From an uncultured Prevotellaceae bacterium (GTDB taxonomy: Bacteria > Bacteroidota > Bacteroidia > Bacteroidales > Bacteroidaceae): 62,368 nt of DNA. Positions 17,733 through 26,174 of the stretch are shown one piece after another. The notes below the pieces were generated by a model, which had not been told where the DNA came from, searched no databases, and worked only from the letters and a program-made list of their open reading frames with translations. The position numbers were made by a program, and so were the translations under genes. The stretch lies in NCBI GenBank assembly GCA_947167455.1, contig CAMVIB010000014.1, positions 1 through 62,368 on the forward strand, given 5' to 3'. The number at the start of each line of letters is the position of its first letter. Within the stretch, counting starts at the first letter, position 1.

Positions 17733-18263
17733 ATGAACAACGAAATCCTCATCAAGCATCTCAGAAATGTCCCGGACTTCCCCATCCCCGGCATACAGTT
17801 CAAGGACGTCAGCACACTCTACAAGAGCTCACGCTGCCTGCGCATCATGGTCAATGAGCTTTATGACCTCTACAAGGACAAAGGCATCACCAAAGTGGTG
17901 GGAATAGAGAGCCGAGGCTTTGTCGTCGGCGCTGCCCTGGCCTACAAATTGGGTGCTGGCTTCGTCATGGCTCGCAAACCTGGTAAGCTCCCCGCCGACA
18001 CACTCAAGGAGAGTTACATGAAGGAATACGGCAAGGACACGATAGAGATACACACCGATGCCATCACCGAGAAGGACGTGGTGCTGATTCACGATGACCT
18101 CCTTGCCACCGGCGGTTCGATGCTTGCGGCATATAACCTCGTCAGTAAGTTCCATCCTCGCAAGACCTACATCAACTTCATCATTGAGCTTACCATCGAG
18201 GGTCTGAACGGAAGGGCACTCTTCCCGGATGACATAGACATCACTACACTATTGAAGATATAG
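17733..18263 (+). CDS. Adenine phosphoribosyltransferase
   Basis: The 176-residue cytosolic enzyme salvages adenine to AMP using PRPP. The PRPP motif VVLIHDDLLATGGSM (about 114-128) is intact, and the family signature VVGIESRGFVVGAALAYKLG is at about 56-75. The length is normal. It lies between mnmG and uvrC, with 22 bases to uvrC. Confidence 0.97.
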   Translation: MNNEILIKHLRNVPDFPIPGIQFKDVSTLYKSSRCLRIMVNELYDLYKDKGITKVVGIESRGFVVGAALAYKLGAGFVMARKPGKLPADTLKESYMKEYGKDTIEIHTDAITEKDVVLIHDDLLATGGSMLAAYNLVSKFHPRKTYINFIIELTIEGLNGRALFPDDIDITTLLKI

Positions 18264-18285
18264 TATTAAACAGACATATCCATCG

Positions 18286-20172
18286 GTGACCCCAAACGAC
18301 CCACAGAACCCAAGGACGGGCACAGGTGCTTCAAACGAAGAAGAGCGACTCAGGCATCTGAGGTCGATACTCGACCGTCTGCCCGAATCGCCTGGCAGCT
18401 ATCAGTATTTCGACCGTCATGGCACGGTGATCTACGTTGGCAAGGCAAAGAATCTGAAACGCCGCGTGAGCAGCTACTTCAACAGGGAGCACGACAGCCG
18501 TAAGACAGCTATCCTTGTATCGAAGATATGGGATATACATTACACTGTCGTCAAGACGGAGGCCGAGGCTCTGTTGCTGGAGAACCAGCTGATAAAGCAG
18601 TTTCAGCCTCGCTACAACGTGCTGCTGAAGGACGGCAAGAGCTACCCCAGCATAGCCGTGACGAAGGAATATCTCCCCCGCATCTTCAAGACACGCCATA
18701 TTGACCGTCGAGGCGCTACATACTTCGGACCGTATAGCCACATACCCACCATCAACGGCCTGATCGAACTTTTCTCGAACCTCTACCCCATCCGTCGCTG
18801 CCATCAGCCTATGACGAAGGAAGGCGTAGAGTGCGGCAAGTATAAGCTGTGTCTCGAGTACCACATGAAGAACTGCCTCGGCCCCTGTGTGGGCAGGCAG
18901 AGCCATGAGGAATACATGTCCTATATCGATGCCGCCGTGCGCATCCTCAAGGGCGACACCGCTGCCCTTCGCCGCGACATGCAGGCCAAGATGCAGGAGC
19001 TTGCATCAGAGATGCGTTTTGAGGAGGCAGAGGTCGTCAGGCGTCGTTACGAGCTCATCACAGCCCACCAGGAGAAGAGCCAGATCATCACCTCCACAGG
19101 CCACAACATCGACGTGTTCAGCATCGACGACGATGAGCGTATAGCCTACATCAACTATCTCCACGTCGTGGAGGGAGCCATCAACCAAGCCTTCACTTTC
19201 GAGTACAAGAAGAAGCTCGACGAGTCACGCGAAGAATTGCTCGTCCGTGGCATCATGGACATGCGCGACCGTTGGGGCAGCACGGCGAAGGAGATTGTGC
19301 TACCGTTCCCCGTGGAACTACCCCTTAACGACGTGGAAATCACCATCCCTATGCGTGGTGACAAAAGACAACTTCTGTCGCTCTCTGAGCTCAATGTCAA
19401 GCAGTATAAGGTGGATAGGTTGAAGCAGCAGGACAAGCTCAACCCCGAGCAGAAGGCAGTGCGTCTGATGAAGGAAATCCAGGATCATCTGGGTCTGCCC
19501 TCGCTCCCCATGCAAATAGAGTGTTTCGACAACTCCAACATCTCCGGCACGAATGCCGTGGCGGGCTGTGTGGTGTTCAAGAAATGTAAGCCCAGCAAGA
19601 GTGACTACCGCAAGTATAACATCAAGACTGTCGTAGGCCCCGACGACTATGCCTCCATGCAGGAGGTCGTGCGTCGCCGCTACAGCCGTATGAAGGAGGA
19701 GGGCACACCACTACCCGACCTCATCATCACCGATGGCGGTGCCGGACAGATGAGCGTCGTCCGTGCCGTTGTGGAGGGTGAGCTCGGTCTGCAAATCCCC
19801 ATAGCCGGCCTCGCCAAGGACGACCGTCACCGCACGCACGAACTGCTGTATGGCAACCCGCCGATGACCATCGGCCTCAAGCAAGACAGTGCCCTCTTCC
19901 GACTGCTGACACAGATACAAGACGAGGTCCACCGCTTCGCTATAACCTTCCATCGTGACAAGCGCAGCAAGAGCCAACTGAGGTCAGAGCTTGACACCAT
20001 CCCGGGCATCGGGCCAAAGACAAAACAGGTACTCCTGAAGACTTTCAAGAGCGTGAAACGCATCCGCGAGGCCAGCGAAGAGGAGCTCGCCAAGGTGGTT
20101 GGAGCCGCCAAGGCCAAGGCCATCAAGGGCGGCCTCTCCCCTACTCCATCGCCTGATGACGAGGCTATTTAG
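18286..20172 (+). CDS. Excinuclease ABC subunit C
   Basis: The 628-residue protein makes the two incisions of nucleotide excision repair. The domains are in the usual order: GIY-YIG nuclease (SYQYFDRHGTVIYVGKAKNL, about 38-57), Cys-rich region (CLEYHMKNCLGPCVG), UvrB-binding motif (about 230-265), RNase H-like nuclease (ECFDNSNISGTNAVAG, about 410) and C-terminal helix-hairpin-helix pair (TIPGIGPKTKQVLL). The start is GTG at 18286, which gives the expected N-terminus after a short polar extension. The second copy of the MITE-like element lies downstream. Confidence 0.96.
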   Translation: MTPNDPQNPRTGTGASNEEERLRHLRSILDRLPESPGSYQYFDRHGTVIYVGKAKNLKRRVSSYFNREHDSRKTAILVSKIWDIHYTVVKTEAEALLLENQLIKQFQPRYNVLLKDGKSYPSIAVTKEYLPRIFKTRHIDRRGATYFGPYSHIPTINGLIELFSNLYPIRRCHQPMTKEGVECGKYKLCLEYHMKNCLGPCVGRQSHEEYMSYIDAAVRILKGDTAALRRDMQAKMQELASEMRFEEAEVVRRRYELITAHQEKSQIITSTGHNIDVFSIDDDERIAYINYLHVVEGAINQAFTFEYKKKLDESREELLVRGIMDMRDRWGSTAKEIVLPFPVELPLNDVEITIPMRGDKRQLLSLSELNVKQYKVDRLKQQDKLNPEQKAVRLMKEIQDHLGLPSLPMQIECFDNSNISGTNAVAGCVVFKKCKPSKSDYRKYNIKTVVGPDDYASMQEVVRRRYSRMKEEGTPLPDLIITDGGAGQMSVVRAVVEGELGLQIPIAGLAKDDRHRTHELLYGNPPMTIGLKQDSALFRLLTQIQDEVHRFAITFHRDKRSKSQLRSELDTIPGIGPKTKQVLLKTFKSVKRIREASEEELAKVVGAAKAKAIKGGLSPTPSPDDEAI

Positions 20173-20234
20173 AAGCCGCCCATCATGCCGCGAAGCAGAT
20201 TATAGACAAATATCATTCTCCGCAATTATCCTAT

Positions 20235-20278
20235 AGCGCCCCGAAGTGGCAGCAAGCACATAGCCCAGGGCAGCGCCC
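20235..20278. repeat. Hairpin module, second copy (44 bp)
   Basis: Same module as at 292-335, including the shared 17-bp tail with the GGGC-AGC-GCCC hairpin. It lies 16 bases upstream of the second MITE-like copy; in the first locus the gap is 81 bases, so the two repeats are separate units that co-occur. Confidence 0.7.
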
Positions 20279-20294
20279 GTTATCGAACAAAGAT

Positions 20295-20554
20295 ATGATT
20301 ATCCGCAATCGTACCACCAAGACGCTGGAAGCGTCTCCTCTCAATAACCGGGGGTGCGCAGTACCCCCGGATAGGGACAAAAAGGGGAACATCGACCCTG
20401 AAGGGGTCGCCCATTACGCTGTTCGGGCACTCTTTCAGAGTGCTTGCCTCTATAGAGCTTGTTATCCGGGGGTGCTCGCTACGCTCGTACCCTCGGTTAC
20501 CAAAGCGAAGACCGCGTTGCGGTCTCTTTGGTGGTATGATTGCGGATAATCATT
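20295..20554 (+). mobile_element. MITE-like 260-bp element, copy 2
   Basis: Essentially identical to the copy at 417-676 over its full length, so recently copied. It is flanked by a direct repeat AACAAAGAT at 20286-20294 and 20555-20563, the clearest target-site duplication of the three copies. The insertion separates uvrC from dtd and ends 11 bases before the dtd start codon, so the duplication itself occupies the place of the dtd ribosome-binding region. Confidence 0.88.
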
Positions 20555-20565
20555 AACAAAGATAT

Positions 20566-21042
20566 ATGAGAATAGTAATACAACGTGCAAAAGGAGCCAG
20601 CGTCAGCATCAACGGACATGTGAATGCCGAATTTCAGGGACTTGGCTTCGTGATACTGCTGGGCATCGAGGCCACAGACACGCTCGACGACGTGGAATGG
20701 CTTGTGAGGAAAGTGTCAGCCCTGCGTATCTTCGACGATGCCTACGGGGTTATGAACCGCAGCATCTTGGACATTGCAGGAGAGCATGAAGGTACAGATG
20801 GTAACATCATCGTTGTCAGTCAATTTACGCTCTTTGCCTCATACAAGAAAGGCAACCGCCCCTCATGGCTTCGCGCCGCCACACACGACATCAGCGTACC
20901 GCTCTACGAGGCCTTTGTCCAGAAGCTGTCGCAGGCCATAGGCCGTGCTGTAGGTCATGGCGAATTTGGTGCCGACATGAAGGTGTCACTGTGCAACGAC
21001 GGCCCTGTAACAATCATCATGGATACGCACAATAAGGAGTGA
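20566..21042 (+). CDS. D-aminoacyl-tRNA deacylase
   Basis: The 158-residue enzyme removes D-amino acids, and glycine from mischarged tRNA-Ala, by hydrolysing the ester bond. The two family motifs are present: SQFTLFASYKKGNRPS (about 86-101) and the cis-proline motif NDGPVTI (about 145-151). The start at 20566 yields the standard N-terminus MRIVIQRAKGASV. The MITE-like insertion lies immediately upstream, so expression may depend on the element or on reinitiation. Confidence 0.95.
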   Translation: MRIVIQRAKGASVSINGHVNAEFQGLGFVILLGIEATDTLDDVEWLVRKVSALRIFDDAYGVMNRSILDIAGEHEGTDGNIIVVSQFTLFASYKKGNRPSWLRAATHDISVPLYEAFVQKLSQAIGRAVGHGEFGADMKVSLCNDGPVTIIMDTHNKE

Positions 21043-21292
21043 GGAAACCACCTCCTGCCCTACCCTCTTTCCAGCTTCAGGTCAACTATGATGGTTAAAC
21101 ATAATGTCCACAAGTGTCTGGCAGAAGCTACTATAGTGAAGCGTCACAGAGAGGCGAGCAATCAGAAGTTTAAGGCATACTTAGGCTTAAAGCCATCATT
21201 ACGAATAATCACAGAGTTGAGATAACAAATAAACACAAGCCTTGATAAAGTGGTCTCACAAGATTAACAACCAACAATAAAAACAGGAAACA

Positions 21293-22180
21293 ATGGAACA
21301 AAGCAAGTACGACCAAGCGTTGTCACAGTACAACCTCAACATCAGCGACGCCGAAGTGGCAGCCGCCGTAAAGCGAATCATCGAGGAGAAAGTGCCCGAG
21401 AACGACACCTTAGAAGTGAAACGTTTTCTCATGGGCAGCGTGGAGCTTACCACGCTGAAGACCACCGACTCTGAGGAGAGCGTCCTGGCCTTCACCGAGA
21501 AGGTCAACAAGTTCGAGGATGCCTACCCCGACCTGCCCCACGTAGCCACCATCTGCGTATATCCCTGTTTCGCGCAGATAGTGTCACAGAGCCTTGAGAT
21601 CGAAGGCGTTGAGGTGGCCTGTGTCAGCGGCAGTTTCCCCAGCTCTCAAGCCCTTATGGAGGTCAAGGTTGCCGAGACCGCCCTTGCCCTTAAGGATGGC
21701 GCCACAGAGATAGACATCGTGATGAGCGTAGGCAAATATCTCAGTGGCGACTACGAGAGTGTGTGCGACGAGATCAGCGAGCTGAAAGCCATCTGCGGCG
21801 AGAAGAAGATGAAGGTCATCCTTGAGACAGGCCTGCTACCCTCTGCTGCCGACATCAAACGCGCCAGCATCCTCGCCATGTACTCCGGAGCCGACTACAT
21901 CAAGACCTCCACCGGCAAGGAGAAACCCGCCGCCACGCCCGAGGCAGCCTACGTGATGTGTCAAGCCATAAAGGAGTACTACGAGAAGACAGGCATACAG
22001 ATAGGCTTCAAACCTGCCGGCGGTCTTAACACCGTGCATGATGCTCTCGTCTATTACACTATCGTGAAGGAAGTGCTCGGCCAGCAGTGGCTCACCAACC
22101 AATGGCTGCGCCTCGGCACATCGCGTCTGGCCAACCTTCTGCTCTCCGAAGTTGTAGGCAAGGAGACGAAGTTCTTCTAA
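21293..22180 (+). CDS. Deoxyribose-phosphate aldolase
   Basis: The 295-residue cytosolic enzyme cleaves 2-deoxyribose-5-phosphate to glyceraldehyde-3-phosphate and acetaldehyde in deoxynucleoside breakdown. The Schiff-base lysine is in GADYIKTSTGK, and the second active-site lysine is in GFKPAGG. The length suits the longer Bacteroidetes form. A 250-base gap separates it from dtd. A strong inverted repeat follows its stop codon. Confidence 0.96.
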   Translation: MEQSKYDQALSQYNLNISDAEVAAAVKRIIEEKVPENDTLEVKRFLMGSVELTTLKTTDSEESVLAFTEKVNKFEDAYPDLPHVATICVYPCFAQIVSQSLEIEGVEVACVSGSFPSSQALMEVKVAETALALKDGATEIDIVMSVGKYLSGDYESVCDEISELKAICGEKKMKVILETGLLPSAADIKRASILAMYSGADYIKTSTGKEKPAATPEAAYVMCQAIKEYYEKTGIQIGFKPAGGLNTVHDALVYYTIVKEVLGQQWLTNQWLRLGTSRLANLLLSEVVGKETKFF

Positions 22181-22197
22181 GTCTATAAGAGGCTGTA

Positions 22198-22230
22198 TGT
22201 CGCCGAAGGGCAATGTGCCTTTCGGCGACA
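22198..22230 (+). terminator. Hairpin after deoC
   Basis: A 15-bp stem (22198-22212 with 22216-22230, one G-U pair) closes a 3-base loop 17 bases after the deoC stop. The T-run is absent, so it may end transcription weakly or stabilise the 3' end. Confidence 0.5.
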
Positions 22231-22586
22231 CTATATGACAGAGCCCTTCCAAAGATGGTAGGCGATGCAGCAGCCTCTGACCTACTAACAACATAGCAAA
22301 AGCTCCACGTTGTTATGCGTGCGAGAATGCAGAAAAACCCATTGCATGTCAAGGGAAGGGACAATTACGCAATTCTCAGAGGGCAAAAATATCGGTATTC
22401 GCAAGACAGTGAGACAATTGAATAGCAAAAATGCTGTATAGCAAAAAACGTAAAGCAGAAAGCAGATGTTAAAATAGCTTTAGGATGAACAGAATTTGCT
22501 AATAAGTCTTAATTCGTGCAACTTATAGTAAGGAAGCTACGTCTAACAGGCAAAGGACATAGAAACCAAACTAAATTTAAAGAATT
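22231..22586. other. Gene-free stretch before the membrane protein gene
   Basis: This 356-base AT-rich region has no credible open frame. It probably holds the promoter of the gene cluster that follows, but no clean TAnnTTTG site was found; an ECF-type promoter recognised by the sigma factor encoded downstream is possible but not identifiable by eye. Confidence 0.4.
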
Positions 22587-23750
22587 ATGAAAACAAGAAA
22601 GTTCAACAACATCGAGAGCCACTTCAGCGAAGCCCAGAGCCGCACAACCACTACAAAGATGCCCAGAGCCGGAAGAACCGTCATGTCGGCTATCATGCTC
22701 CTGGCACTCATGCTGACAGCCCTCCCCTACTCCACACTTCGCGCAGAGGAAACTACCGACAGCACCACGACAGCAACTAAGACCAAAAGTAAGAGAGCGA
22801 ATATTCAAGTGAGTGGCCTGACGATAAACGGCCGCCCGGCGACGAGCAAAGAGAAGAAGGTCGTCAAGGAAATGACAAAGCAAGGTGCCCGGATGGCAAC
22901 AAAGGGGATACAGCTTGCCTCCACCGCCATCACCGATCCTGCCCGTGCCGAACAGCTCGGTTCCGAGCTCGAGGAGATGGGCAATGAGATGGAACGCATG
23001 GGTGACTCCCTGGAAGCCATGGCCGACGACACTGTCTTCATCTACAATGGCGACGAGGATGGCGACAGCCTCCTGTTGAGCGAGAGCGACATCGATGAGA
23101 TGAGCGACGATGCCGAAAGCACCTTGAGGAATTATATCGAAAACACATGGTGGGGAAAGCTCTTTGGCGGCACCCTTGGCTTCTTTGGAATAATGTTGGT
23201 CATACTGTTTACCTTTATCATCTTAGCAGTAGTGTTTCTCCTCATCACGGCACCTGTTTGGGTATTGGCACTTATCATCTGGCTACTGGTTCGTAACGAC
23301 CGCAAGAAAGCTCCCCGCACACAAACGCAGGCATACGCATCCACTGGCGCTACAGCCGGAAATAATGGAACTCAAGCACCCCAAACGAACGGTACGAATT
23401 CAGGAACTGAGGCTCCAAGCGCCATGCGGGTGAGCCCCGTCGAGGCAGAGAACAGCGAGATGTGGCGCAGCGGCATCAATATGTGCTGCCTGGGCGTAGG
23501 TCTTGCCGTGTTCTTCATGGCTATCGGCTGGGATGGCTGGTGGGGCATCGGAGCTCTCGTGGCATGCATTGGCATTGCAAAGGTCATCATCGCCTACAGT
23601 GCCAAGAAGAAGCAAGACCCCAATCAGAACTATGGCAATAGCTACAATCAGTCGGCCAGCGACACTGTTACGGCCAGCGACAGCAACAACGGCACTACTG
23701 ACGAGAAGCCATACGATAAGACAACCGACCAAGCTGTCTATGACAAGTAA
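22587..23750 (+). CDS. Membrane protein with C-terminal DUF6249-like region
   Basis: The 387-residue product has an N-terminal hydrophobic segment (about 33-48), likely a signal peptide. An acidic, coiled-coil-like region follows (about 75-165). A strong pair of membrane helices lies at about 195-240 and another pair at about 295-335, ending in a low-complexity Asn/Ser/Asp tail. The part around residues 280-330 (SEMWRSGINMCCLGVGLAVF) resembles DUF6249 membrane proteins. It precedes an ECF sigma factor and a DUF5056-type protein by short gaps, an arrangement that suggests membrane-linked control of that sigma factor. The function is not established. Confidence 0.7.
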   Translation: MKTRKFNNIESHFSEAQSRTTTTKMPRAGRTVMSAIMLLALMLTALPYSTLRAEETTDSTTTATKTKSKRANIQVSGLTINGRPATSKEKKVVKEMTKQGARMATKGIQLASTAITDPARAEQLGSELEEMGNEMERMGDSLEAMADDTVFIYNGDEDGDSLLLSESDIDEMSDDAESTLRNYIENTWWGKLFGGTLGFFGIMLVILFTFIILAVVFLLITAPVWVLALIIWLLVRNDRKKAPRTQTQAYASTGATAGNNGTQAPQTNGTNSGTEAPSAMRVSPVEAENSEMWRSGINMCCLGVGLAVFFMAIGWDGWWGIGALVACIGIAKVIIAYSAKKKQDPNQNYGNSYNQSASDTVTASDSNNGTTDEKPYDKTTDQAVYDK

Positions 23751-23782
23751 CGTACTGGTAATCTGTCGTTCATGCCACTACA

Positions 23783-24352
23783 ATGCTGACAGACATCGCA
23801 CTGATTTCACAAGTCGTGACGCTCGGCAGCGAACGTGCCTTCAGCCTCCTTGTTGAACGCCATCAGGAGGCTGTACGCCGTTTCCTGCTACGTCTGACCA
23901 GCGGCGATGCCATGCGTGCCGACGACCTCGCTCAGGAAACCTTCATCCGTGCGTGGCAGGGTCTGCGAAGCTTACGTCGGCTCTCAGGCTTTCAGACATG
24001 GCTGTTCAGCATAGCCTACAACATCTTCATAGACGACGAGAGGCGTGCTCAGGCCAGCGCCACGACACGTGAGAGCGACAGCGACGCTACCACTAACGAA
24101 GTCAGAGCCTATGGGCCAGATGCCGACACGGTGCTGATAAACCACGACATAGACCTTGCGCTGCAAAGACTCAGTGAGGCGGAACGCACATGCGTGGTGC
24201 TGCAATGCATTGAAGGTCAAAGCATACGCGACATTTCGCGCATCACCGGCATGAACGAGAACACCGTGAAGAGCCATCTGTTGCGCGGCAAGAAGACGCT
24301 CGCAGATTTCCTGCTCCACAACGGCTACGACAGAACGGCAACTACTATGTGA
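23783..24352 (+). CDS. ECF-type RNA polymerase sigma factor
   Basis: The 189-residue protein has sigma region 2 (about 10-80, DDLAQETFIRAWQGLRSL and FQTWLFSIAYNIFIDDERR) and region 4 with a helix-turn-helix (about 130-180, SIRDISRITGMNENTVKSHLLRGKKTL). The linker between them is polar. It would redirect RNA polymerase to a small regulon, and its partner is probably the membrane protein or the DUF5056-type protein beside it. It starts 32 bases after the membrane protein gene. Confidence 0.92.
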   Translation: MLTDIALISQVVTLGSERAFSLLVERHQEAVRRFLLRLTSGDAMRADDLAQETFIRAWQGLRSLRRLSGFQTWLFSIAYNIFIDDERRAQASATTRESDSDATTNEVRAYGPDADTVLINHDIDLALQRLSEAERTCVVLQCIEGQSIRDISRITGMNENTVKSHLLRGKKTLADFLLHNGYDRTATTM

Positions 24353-24489
24353 CACGGACAGACAACGACGACCGCCATCGGCACGATGCCAAATGACTGT
24401 CAGCAGCCAAGCCGCCAGCCAGAAAGCACTACCATGCGAGCAGAAAAAAGCCGACATACGACCAACGACAGAATAAAAATCAGAAACAC

Positions 24490-24969
24490 ATGAAGTCTGA
24501 CAACGAAATACTTACACAGTTCTTCAGCGAAGCACGCACGCCGATAGCCGACGACGGCTTCACCGCCCGCGTGATGCATGCCCTGCCGCGACAAGCAAGA
24601 ATCTGGCATATAAGCCGCATAAACCTGTGGCTCAACATGGCAACAGCGGCAGCGTCCGTGGCTTTGGTCATCTACTTCGTAATCTCACAACTATCCCACG
24701 TCGTGGCAGCCCACCACCCTACCCTGCTGCACGACAACAGCAGCTTCTCAGAGATAGGCACGAAGACGTTCTACGTCACTGTCATGCATATCCTGACAAG
24801 ACTGAACACATTGGCTGAAGGCCTTCAGGTGCAGCTATACCTCTATCTGCACCGCCTGCCCGACATGCTACCCTCTCTGACACAGATTCTGGCATTGGCT
24901 GCAATGCTCATAATCCTCACGGCCTACTCGTTGAGCCACACTCAGCGTCAGGGCATAGCCAAAGAGTGA
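24490..24969 (+). CDS. DUF5056-type membrane protein, candidate anti-sigma partner
   Basis: The 159-residue protein has a short cytosolic N-terminus with the motif FTARVMHALP, one membrane helix at about 48-66 and a second near the C-terminus (about 125-147). This matches DUF5056-type proteins encoded next to ECF sigma genes in Bacteroidales. A role as anti-sigma factor is inferred from position and topology, not from a recognised zinc or anti-sigma motif. It follows the sigma gene by 137 bases. Confidence 0.65.
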   Translation: MKSDNEILTQFFSEARTPIADDGFTARVMHALPRQARIWHISRINLWLNMATAAASVALVIYFVISQLSHVVAAHHPTLLHDNSSFSEIGTKTFYVTVMHILTRLNTLAEGLQVQLYLYLHRLPDMLPSLTQILALAAMLIILTAYSLSHTQRQGIAKE

Positions 24970-25078
24970 CAGATGTCATAAAAGCTTAGCGCCAACGGCT
25001 ATTGAGGGTTAACGCATTCTGCATGAAAAACTCCGCTATATGTCAGAGGAAGCACGATTGCGGCTAATAATTCTACAA

Positions 25079-25343
25079 ATGATTATCCGCAATCATACCA
25101 CCAAAGAGACCGCAACGCGGTCTTCGCTCAATAACCGAGGGTACGAGCGTAGCGAGCACCCCCGGATAACAAGCGCTATAGAGGCAAGCACTCTGAAAGA
25201 GTGCCCGAACAGCGTAATGGGCGACCCCTTCAGGGTCGATGTTCCCCTTTTTGTCCCTATCCGGGGGTACTGCGCACCCCCGGTTATTGAGAGGAGACGC
25301 TTCCAGCGTCTTGGTGGTACGATTGCGGCTAATAATTCTACAA
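25079..25343 (-). mobile_element. MITE-like element, copy 3 (inverted, altered end)
   Basis: Read on the minus strand it matches copies 1 and 2, with a few substitutions and one small block difference. Its outer end differs: after ACGATTGCGG the usual ATAATCAT is replaced by CTAATAATTCTACAA. The same 25 bp occur directly before the element (25054-25078) and at its other end (25319-25343). It sits between the DUF5056-type gene and the DUF2147 gene. Confidence 0.8.
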
Positions 25344-25422
25344 TTTACGTCACAGCGTATAGCGCTCATATTGCGTTTTACAAAACATACACATAAAACA
25401 TTATTAAACACCAAGCAAAACA

Positions 25423-25821
25423 ATGAAGAAAATTCTCTTTTCGATGGCATTGGCCATCATGTCAATGACAGCCCACGCCCAGGACATCCTCGGCAAGTGG
25501 GTCACAGAGGCAGGCAACGCACATGTCGAAATCTACGAAGCCGGCGGCAAGGTCAACGGCAAGATCGTATGGCTGGAGCAAGGCCCTGACACACGCGACA
25601 CTCACAACCCCGATGCATCGCAGCGTAGCCGTAAGCTCATGGGCGTGAACATCCTCAGCGGCCTGAGCAAGAAAGACAAGAAGTGGGAAGGCGGCAAGAT
25701 TTACAACCCCAAGAACGGCAAGACCTACAAGTGCTCTATGTGGCTCGAGGGCAAGGAGCTGAAGGTTCGCGGCCACGTCGGCATCTTCCACGACACACAG
25801 ACTTGGAAACGCCCGCAGTAA
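25423..25821 (+). CDS. DUF2147 family secreted protein
   Basis: The 132-residue protein starts with a classical signal peptide (MKKILFSMALAIMSMTAHAQ). The mature part has the DUF2147 pattern: ILGKWVTEAGNAHVEIYEAGGKVNGKIVWLE, a central MGVNILSGLSKKDKKWEGGKIYNPKNGKTYKC and a terminal QTWKRP. The family is a small lipocalin-like beta barrel of unknown function in the periplasm. It has no operon partner. Confidence 0.9.
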   Translation: MKKILFSMALAIMSMTAHAQDILGKWVTEAGNAHVEIYEAGGKVNGKIVWLEQGPDTRDTHNPDASQRSRKLMGVNILSGLSKKDKKWEGGKIYNPKNGKTYKCSMWLEGKELKVRGHVGIFHDTQTWKRPQ

Positions 25822-26174
25822 GAGCTGCCCGGCATGGCTGAGGCAGGCACACGCCGACGGCTCAAGCCTCTCCCCTGCCCCACTCCGTGCCATTGCACAC
25901 ACCATCATCACGCCCATGCATCTCGGTGCAGGGGCGATTTTTTTGGCGGCGTCTGAACGCCAGCCATCACATCTGCAAGTATATGGCACAGCGTGCCTAT
26001 GACATGTGAAAAAAGCCCCTAGGGGAGTTGCAATACTCGCCTAGGCGAGTTATGTAACTCCCCTAGGCGAGTTACATAACTCCCCTAGGGGATGTGTCAT
26101 GAAGTCCTAAAGGCACGTCTGCCATCGTCTGCGACATTACGTCAAACGCCACAGACAAAAACCGTGGCACAGCG
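25822..26174. other. Convergent intergenic region with terminator-like sequence and palindrome array
   Basis: The gap separates the DUF2147 gene and queH, which face each other. A GC stem around 25877 and 25928 (CCCCTGC with GCAGGGG) is followed by seven T at 25940-25946, a likely rightward terminator. The palindrome array 26015-26091 follows. No gene is visible. Confidence 0.55.
26015..26091. repeat. CCTAGG palindrome array, period 22 bp (locus 1)
   Basis: Four CCTAGG palindromes start at 26018, 26040, 26062 and 26084, exactly 22 bp apart. Each 16-bp spacer is itself a palindrome of the form NGAGTTnnnnAACTCN (GAGTT is degenerate in the first), so every unit can fold into a hairpin. A related array lies at 59105-59181. 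Confidence 0.85.
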
